A stretch of 64,000 bases of DNA from assembly GCF_964355755.1 (NCBI RefSeq), contig NC_092673.1:29889001-29953000 (forward strand), given 5' to 3'. This stretch comes from Antedon mediterranea (taxonomy: Eukaryota > Echinodermata > Crinoidea > Comatulida > Antedonidae). Shown here one piece after another: positions 57,564 through 64,000 of the stretch; the first letter of the stretch is position 1; each line of letters starts with the position of its first letter. The notes under the pieces are model-generated. The model searched no databases. It worked only from the letters and a program-made list of their open reading frames with translations, and was not told the DNA's origin. The position numbers and the translations under genes were made by a program.

Positions 57564-59013
57564 CATAGTTGCCATTTCTGGCATTATTATGCTTTTTGGC
57601 ATTATTTGGAGGCCCACGGCATCTGGCATAATGCCGCGGCATTATTTAGCCGTTTTTAGCATAATCTGGCATAATTTTGTGTTTTTTGAACAACCAAAAA
57701 AAAAATATACCACAGAACAAAAATAAAATATTTTGTTTATAAATCTTGCAATTTAATACATATTATCACCTTAGGCTTATACAATATCATATCGTACAAA
57801 ACAGATCTTTTCGGGTTTTCCGTACAATAGTTCTTCCATCCTTTAGTTTCGGACTTAATCGACTCTTCGGATAGGAAGGCTGCTCGAAAACTACCGTGTG
57901 TGCGATATAGGCAGTACAACAAATCCGAAGAGGCTAGCTATTGGCCAATTATGTTGCTCTATTTCAGAGATCATGCAGGTTATTGGATCCCCACGGGTGT
58001 AGAGACAACTGAACGAAAACATTATGAAAGGGGTTTTGTTTTTTCAGTTCATAATTATAAGTGGCCGCACCCCTACCACAACCCTTAAAATGGCAATTTC
58101 CGATAACTTAGAAGCTCTAATTTTAAAAAGAATTTCTTCTTGAGAATTTGTTTTCCATATTTCAAATTATGTTCCATTTGCATCGTCGTAGCAACTATTT
58201 TCCCAAATGTTCTTCACCTCTCAGCCCCAGTAGTGACCATAGTGGGCGAGGTAATTTTTATTTCAAATTAAGTGCCATTTCCGCCCATCGAGCAGCTCTA
58301 TTTTTCCAATTTTTTTAAAAAAAACCATGGTGGGGCATGAGGTCCTGGAGACACTTAATATATATTTTTATTTCCTATTTTAAATTTTAATTGCCATTTT
58401 CAAAACTATAATGGGCTAAGATCCTGAAGGTACTAATAAATATATTTTTATTTCATATTTGAAATTAAGTGCCATATCCGGCCATCAGCATTTTTCCCAA
58501 ATTTTCTTATCAACCATGGTGGGGCTGAGGTCCTGGAGACACAATTAATAAATATATATTTTTATTTCCTATTTTAAATTATAATTGCCATTTTCTAATT
58601 ATGGTGGGCTAAGATCCTTTCATATTTGAAATTAAGTGCAAAGATCGAGCAGCTGTCATATTTCAGCTCAAAAATTCTAAATTTTCATGGCTGTAACAGG
58701 TTTTTTTTGGGGGGGGGGGGGGACGTGGGTTGGTGTTGGTGTCATTTGCAATTACCATTTTCGCACCCCAGATATTTTTAGAATTATTAGTTATTACTCA
58801 CAAAACTAAAAATATAACTTTTTGAACATCATAGGGATGACAATTTTAGGCCCTATTTTGAGTCAGTTGGGGTTTTACAAACGTTTATAAGACATACAAC
58901 CGTTGGTGGCGCTGTTTAGGGCCACATTTTGGAGATCTGGCATTATTTTTCCCAATCTGGCATTATTTGAGACAGGATACGGCATAATTTAAATTTTATC
59001 GCTGGCAACGCTG
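57564..59013. mobile_element. Non-autonomous hAT element, 1450 bp, with 8-bp TSD
   Basis: Termini CATAGTTGCCA and, inverted, CAGCGTTGCCA fit the hAT pattern CAGNGTTGCCA. Identical octamers CTTCATAA flank it (57556-57563 and 59014-59021). Subterminal 'tctggcattatt' motifs recur in both orientations. The middle (58230-58640) has internal tandem units with 'ggtcctggagacac' and 'atatttttatttcctattt', and a poly-G run near 58700. No transposase remnant is seen. Confidence 0.9.
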
Positions 59014-61024
59014 CTTCATAATAAGTTCTGGCTATTGTATAACCATGGAGTAATAAGGTACCAATGGTATAACTATACTGTGTTATTACAACATTTAATA
59101 ATTAAACCTTGAACCTGATTGCAACACAATTTTATTGCACCATAAAGGGTCCGAAAAAGATAAAAATTGATATAAGTATCAGTAAGTGTAATTAGTACAC
59201 TTGCTGCGGTTTTAATATTTGCTGGCATCTCCTACATGTTATCAGTCTGATTAAATTTAATTATTAATTCAACGAAATTAAGTAACTTTAATTGGTTTAA
59301 CGATTTAACTATGATCAAACAGAGATGATAAAAAACCTCTAGGAACAGAGTAAAGAATATGTTATGATAAATTGTTGTGTAACTGATAATCAAGCCATAA
59401 ATGGTAAATATAGGTTGAGTAATTGTTTGCATTGCATAACTACACAAGTTATTCAATGGCTGTAGACAAAGGTATGTGGAATACCTTCATGAATAGACTA
59501 TGGTGACGTGCTAGTTGTTTGTATGACGTCCAGGCTTGTGAATTATATTGTCTGATTACAAATCTTGGAACGTGTTACAGTTTGTTGGGTTTCTTCTATA
59601 GGCTGTATTTTGTGTGCTTTCTGTTTTTTAGTGTGAAGATTTTAGGAATTATTTATTAAATGTTATGACTTTAGTCTTTTCAGACAAACTTCCTGTGGCA
59701 AGTTTACACTAAAGCTATCAAACATTATGTGACAAAAAAAAAGTGCCCATCCATAGAGATATTATAGTTCATTATAATATCTCTATGGCCCATCTCATAC
59801 CATGGAGGTGTTTATACCTCCATGATCATATCACTACCATATTTGGGCACATCACACTTTTTTTTTTGTCAAACTAGTTTGATTGTGTAGACAAAGCTTT
59901 AAGAAATGATCACTTTGTATTTTCAAGGAAAAATCCTTGGGTGTTTTAAGTACAAGGCTTCAGAAATTAAAAAATATATAATTAGATTTATACATCAACA
60001 AAATTCACAAAATTGTGAATGGAATAAATCATTAATAGACAGTAGCGGCCAGGGTTTTAATATGCTATCTTTTTTTGTGTGATATACTAACAAACTTCCA
60101 ATCGCAGTAAAATCACTTCAAATTGTGGAAAACATTAAGTGGCTTTTTAATATGGTCCTGATTTCCTAATTGCATTAGTTTTGTGTTTTTAATCACATAC
60201 CTGTTTGTATTATTAATCCCATTGACTGGATTATTGTTGGTCAGTCTTGACCACTCTGATTGGTCAATAGTGACCACATGCATCAATCATGCTTTTCCCA
60301 TGCAATGTGCTCTCTCCTGCTTTTGTTTTATGTCCATGTGGCATTGTACAACAATAGCATGTAGGCATAATGCTTACATGCTATAAAATCATGATGATTT
60401 ATTTTCACAGAGGCATTTTAAATAAGGCAACAATAGACCCACTACAATGCCACATAAGGACATGTTTAATTGTTTCAATAATTTGATATGAATGGATTTA
60501 CCTCCTTGTTTTGTGAACAATTATATTACCGGTAATTCACTTCTTGCTTTGAGGAGATCATTTAATAGCTAATAAGCTATGATGTAACCATGGATTTCTC
60601 CATAATGTAAATAAAATGCACACTTAATTTGTAGTATTTTAAGTTCACATTTGATATTGAGTACAGGTATGCCAGGTAGTGTTTGATTGTTCACACTTCC
60701 GTTAAGGTATATTAAAATAGTAAGCAAATATTTTCCCAGGACATTCTGCAAAGTAATGAAGAAATCAAAGATAGGAATCTTCAGCATGATAAGGCATTAT
60801 ATTAAGAGCCTATAAGTTAAGATTTCCTTTATACAGATGTATTATATAGCTTAATTATTAATTCCTCTATCCCTATAGAATGTTGATGCCATGACTGGCT
60901 TTTTTTTGGTGTAGCAAGGACCATGCACCATAGTAATGTCTGGGCCCCCAGACATATCATGTTATTGTGACTTTGTCGATTTTGGGGTCCTAGGACATTT
61001 TTAATGTTTAATACTCTTGTATTC
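59014..61024. other. Gene-free spacer
   Basis: AT-rich, containing one MITE family 1 copy with secondary palindromes (59711-59901). No ORF has recognisable similarity or splice context. Confidence 0.55.
59711..59901. mobile_element. MITE family 1 copy carrying two inner palindromes
   Basis: Outer arms 'aaagctatcaaacattatg' and 'agtttgattgtgtagacaaagc'. Inside are CCATAGAGATATTATAG...ATAATATCTCTATGG (59751-59789) and CCATGGAGGTGTTTATACCTCCATG (read as halves CCATGGAGGT and ACCTCCATG, 59801-59825). Confidence 0.85.
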
Positions 61025-61406
61025 TTAAGCCGATTTTCCACTAGGCGAATTTGTTCGCGCGAATCGAAAGCGTCATGCTATGCGCATGCGTATTCAAGTT
61101 TCTGTCTGTCATACTCCCTTCTGCGACGAATTCTTGTTCCTTTGATTTTTCGCTTCAGCGAAATTTACTAGTTCGAATTGTTTCTACTTTTTGCGAAGCG
61201 AAATATCGCGCAACCAATCAGAGCTCAGGAAATGAGCTATGACGCTTTCATGAGCACTCATGCGAATCGAAATGCTCAGCAACCACGCGAGGAACATGAA
61301 CGTCGCATCTATTCGCTTATGTAGTGGAAAGAGAGTAGGCGATTTTTTTCTCTTTGAAACGTTGGATTTGCGCGAACAAATTCGCCTAATGGAAAATCGG
61401 CTTTAA
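61025..61406. mobile_element. MITE family 5 (TTAAGCCGATTTTCCACTAG), about 382 bp
   Basis: Nearly 38-bp inverted ends: TTAAGCCGATTTTCCACTAG then gcgaatttgttcgcgcgaa, matched by the inverted right end up to GCTTTAA. TTAA borders both ends, as in family 3. CpG-rich interior, no ORF. Confidence 0.92.
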
Positions 61407-61677
61407 AGTTCACCGAAATGTACTCATGATTAAAATATTCCATTAATTACCGTTTATCATTTATTATATGTTGCTCATTTGCTATTGCAATGTCATAACA
61501 GTTGATTGAAAGAGATAAACTTTCCCCTTGTACTTACCGAATACAATGTGACTATTATTTTGGTTCAATAAGGAAGCTATATCCCACTAACAATACACTT
61601 TGTATAAGCATCCTGTTTCATTTTATACCTGCTTGGTCTAAAATATAATTTGGTAAATTACCAATCCTATAAACAGG

Positions 61678-62580
61678 CGCATTCTGTGGTGGGGCACACT
61701 CTGTGGTGGGACATATTCTGTGTGGGACACATTCTGTGGTGGGACATATTTTGTATGGGACACATTCTGTGGTGGGACATATTCTGTGTGGGACACATTC
61801 TGTGGTGGGACATATTCTGTGTGGAACACACTCTGTGGTGGGATACATTCTGTGGTGGGACATATTCTGTGGTGGGACATATTTTGTGGTGGGACATATT
61901 CTGTGGTGGGACATTTTGTGGTGGGACATATTCTGTGGTGGGACACATTCTGTGGTTGGACGCATTCTGTGGTGGGACATATTCTATGGTGGGACACATT
62001 CTGTGGTTGGACGCATTCTGTGGTGGGACATATTCTGTGTGGGATGCATGCTGTGGTGGGACATATTCTATGGTGGAACATATTCTGTGTGGGACATATT
62101 CTGTGGTGGGACACATTCTGTGGTTTGACGCATTCTGTGGTGGGACATATTCTGTGTGGGAAGCATGCTGTGGTGGGACATATTCTATGGTGGGACATAT
62201 TCTGTGTGGGACATATTCTGTGTGGGACATATTCTGTGGTGGGACGCATTCTGTGGTGGGACACATTCTGTGGTGGGACATATTCTGTGTGGGACACATT
62301 CTGTGGTGGGACATATTCTGTGGTGGGACATATTTTGTGGTGGGACACATTCTGTGGTGGGACATATTCTGTGTGGGACATATTCTGTGGTGGGACATAT
62401 TCTGTGGTGGGACATATTTTGTGGTGGGACATATTCTGTGGTGGGACACATTCTGTGGTGGGACATATTCTGTGTGGGACACATTCTGTGGTGGGACACA
62501 TTCTGTGGTGGGACATATTTTGTGGTGGGACATATTCTGTGGTGGGACATATTCTGCGGTGGGACATATTCTGTGTTGTG
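61678..62580. repeat. 0.9-kb minisatellite, 17-bp unit (16-17 bp variants)
   Basis: About fifty copies of 'tctgtggtgggacatat' with variants (cacat, tgtgtggg, cgcat). Several frames on both strands stay open across the array because the unit has few stop possibilities. These ORFs are not considered genes. Confidence 0.95.
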
Positions 62581-62584
62581 GAAA

Positions 62585-63810
62585 TTAGAATATGGAGCAT
62601 CAATGGTTATCATTTCCTTATTTTGGATAGTACACATAGGCCTATATACAAAACAAAAAGAGAAAAAAATGTCACCAGGAAATGAATGGCAGCTTCTTCC
62701 ACAAAATCTGAACTATCCTAAAATATCAATTTGCACCAATGCTGATGCAGGTTGCATTGTGGAAGTACATTAACTATGGTTTTAATTAAATTATTTAACT
62801 GCCAAATCCCACAAATCTTTGCTCAACACCCCAGTAAAAAGAAAACCTTGTGTCCACACATAAACTATGTTTCAACATTTTTAACTAGTTTAATTAAATA
62901 TATTTTATTCTCTACAGATTTCTCTATCTAATTAGAATTATTGAAACATTTTGATATTAAAGTCTGTTTTTTTTAAAGTTTGTTTTTTCTTTTTCAAAAT
63001 AATAATTACTTTGAATTTGTTTATAATAAATTCTTCACTAAAGTTTATTGTTGAGAAAAAAAAGAGATCTCTTATCAAGATCCTGTTCAAATAAACTTTA
63101 AATTTAATATTAAAATTGTTTCCGCACGGTTGGCGATCCAGAACTGTGAGTAATCCATCAAGAATTAGAGGCTTTAAAAGCCAAAGTTCCTCATCATATT
63201 ATATTATTATGACAGCAGTTGAATATATTATTACCCCCTTAAAGCAATGGCCTTTACCATTTCTTTCAGTAAATATAAACAACAAAACCTCCCCTGCAGG
63301 TCCTCTTAAAAAAGTAAACACCAGTTGAAAGTAAAATACAGTACAATTATTTTAAAGGGACTAACAGTAGGTTTCTGGGCTCTCTCCCAACCTTCTTGTT
63401 TTGTAAAGGGGCCCTGCAGATTACTGTTATCTATACCAGTCTGTCTGATACCACACAATTAATATACAGCATGGAGATATAATTAGTTTACTGTAATGAT
63501 TGTGTAATACCTAATGACTGAGTCTAACCATACTTTGCTGCAAACTTGGCAGGTAAACAGCTTGAATAAATATAATGGTCCCTGGACATTTGTCTAGGAA
63601 ATATGCAAAACTGGTTTCATGTAACACTTTCGCAGGATCGAAAACAGATAGATGGTAACACTAGCAGTATAAACCATAGGTCTAGGTGAACCGACACCTA
63701 ATGAACAGTGTATTGCATTGCACTCCAATTCAATAAATATTGTAACCCTCCAATATACAGTACTGTATTGGATTTTGGAGTCTATAGTATATTGAATAAG
63801 CAACCCCATA
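62585..63810. other. Spacer with no recognised gene
   Basis: AT-rich with short ORFs only; no splice-supported coding similarity and no clear repeat. Confidence 0.5.
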
Positions 63811-64000
63811 TTAAAGATGTATTGTCCCCCCGAAAAAATTATTATTTAAATTTTTGTTGTTGAATATGCCATTTAAATGTCATATACAGTAATAGTTATC
63901 CATTTTGACCAAAAATTAGATCGAAAAGATTAAATTAAATCGATAGAAAAAACTGTAATTTAAAGCAAAAAATAGTCAAATTGGCTGCCAGCCAATGGAT
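63811..64000. mobile_element. MITE family 2 copy cut by the window end
   Basis: Starts TTAAAGATGTATTGTCCC exactly like the copies at 27543 and 38473, followed by the related 'atttaaatgtcatata' interior. The right end lies outside the window. Confidence 0.85.

Noticed and set aside
59232-60787. Short ORFs of 67-74 codons
   Set aside because: AT-rich, hydrophobic by composition only, with no splice or similarity support.
61638-62773. Several overlapping long ORFs (140-321 codons) on both strands
   Set aside because: They are produced entirely by the 17-bp minisatellite; no non-repetitive coding sequence or splice context supports them.

Overview
This window is AT-rich animal nuclear DNA. The genes are split by many short GT-AG introns and embedded in dispersed repeats, mainly palindromic MITE-like elements, tRNA-derived SINEs, LINE remnants and minisatellites. 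Protein content (sideroflexin, ARL3, mitochondrial NAD-IDH beta, a TRPV channel, a FAM166/CIMIP2-type ciliary protein, RABEPK) and repeat style suggest a marine invertebrate, possibly a non-vertebrate deuterostome such as an echinoderm. That placement is inference; no lineage-diagnostic marker was found.

Layout. At the far left is one minus-strand exon of an unrecognised gene that runs out of the window (20-202). SFXN2-like sideroflexin follows on the minus strand (2524-8681, 9 coding exons, 325 aa), then a repeat-rich spacer with LINE debris (about 9100-11800). Two complete tandem ARL3-like genes lie on the plus strand (12026-14806 and 16628-19283, both 182 aa with the same 5-exon structure). 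IDH3B is on the minus strand (21424-26643, 10 exons, 376 aa). It is head-to-head across 440 bp with a plus-strand AhpD/carboxymuconolactone-decarboxylase-like gene (27084-29559, 4 exons, 243 aa). A DUF2475 ciliary protein gene on the minus strand (32711-36195, 7 exons, 332 aa) is head-to-head across 555 bp with a TRPV channel gene on the plus strand (36751-45025, 14 exons, 785 aa). Next come an intronless minus-strand ORF of unknown function (47028-48059, 343 aa) and RABEPK-like kelch protein on the plus strand (49454-56062, 6 coding exons, 443 aa). The last 8 kb contains repeats only. For every complete multi-exon gene, exon lengths and splice phases sum to one uninterrupted reading frame.

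Functional themes. Three neighbours encode mitochondrial or likely mitochondrial proteins (SFXN2, IDH3B, the AhpD-like protein). ARL3 x2, the DUF2475 protein and the TRPV channel have cilium-related families. The two divergent pairs share short intergenic promoters. I infer possible co-regulation from this; it is not demonstrated.

Most noteworthy: (i) a 90-nt run of perfect identity between the two ARL3 genes, suggesting gene conversion; (ii) a transposon nested in a MITE with a perfect 8-bp target-site duplication that allows exact reconstruction of the empty site, plus two further elements with 8-bp duplications; (iii) MITE copies lying within 6-20 bp of four splice sites; (iv) three short duplications of splice junctions; (v) a scattered class of very small palindromes of the form CATGGAG...CTCCATG; (vi) several MITE families whose terminal repeats share a YYCACTAG-like core.
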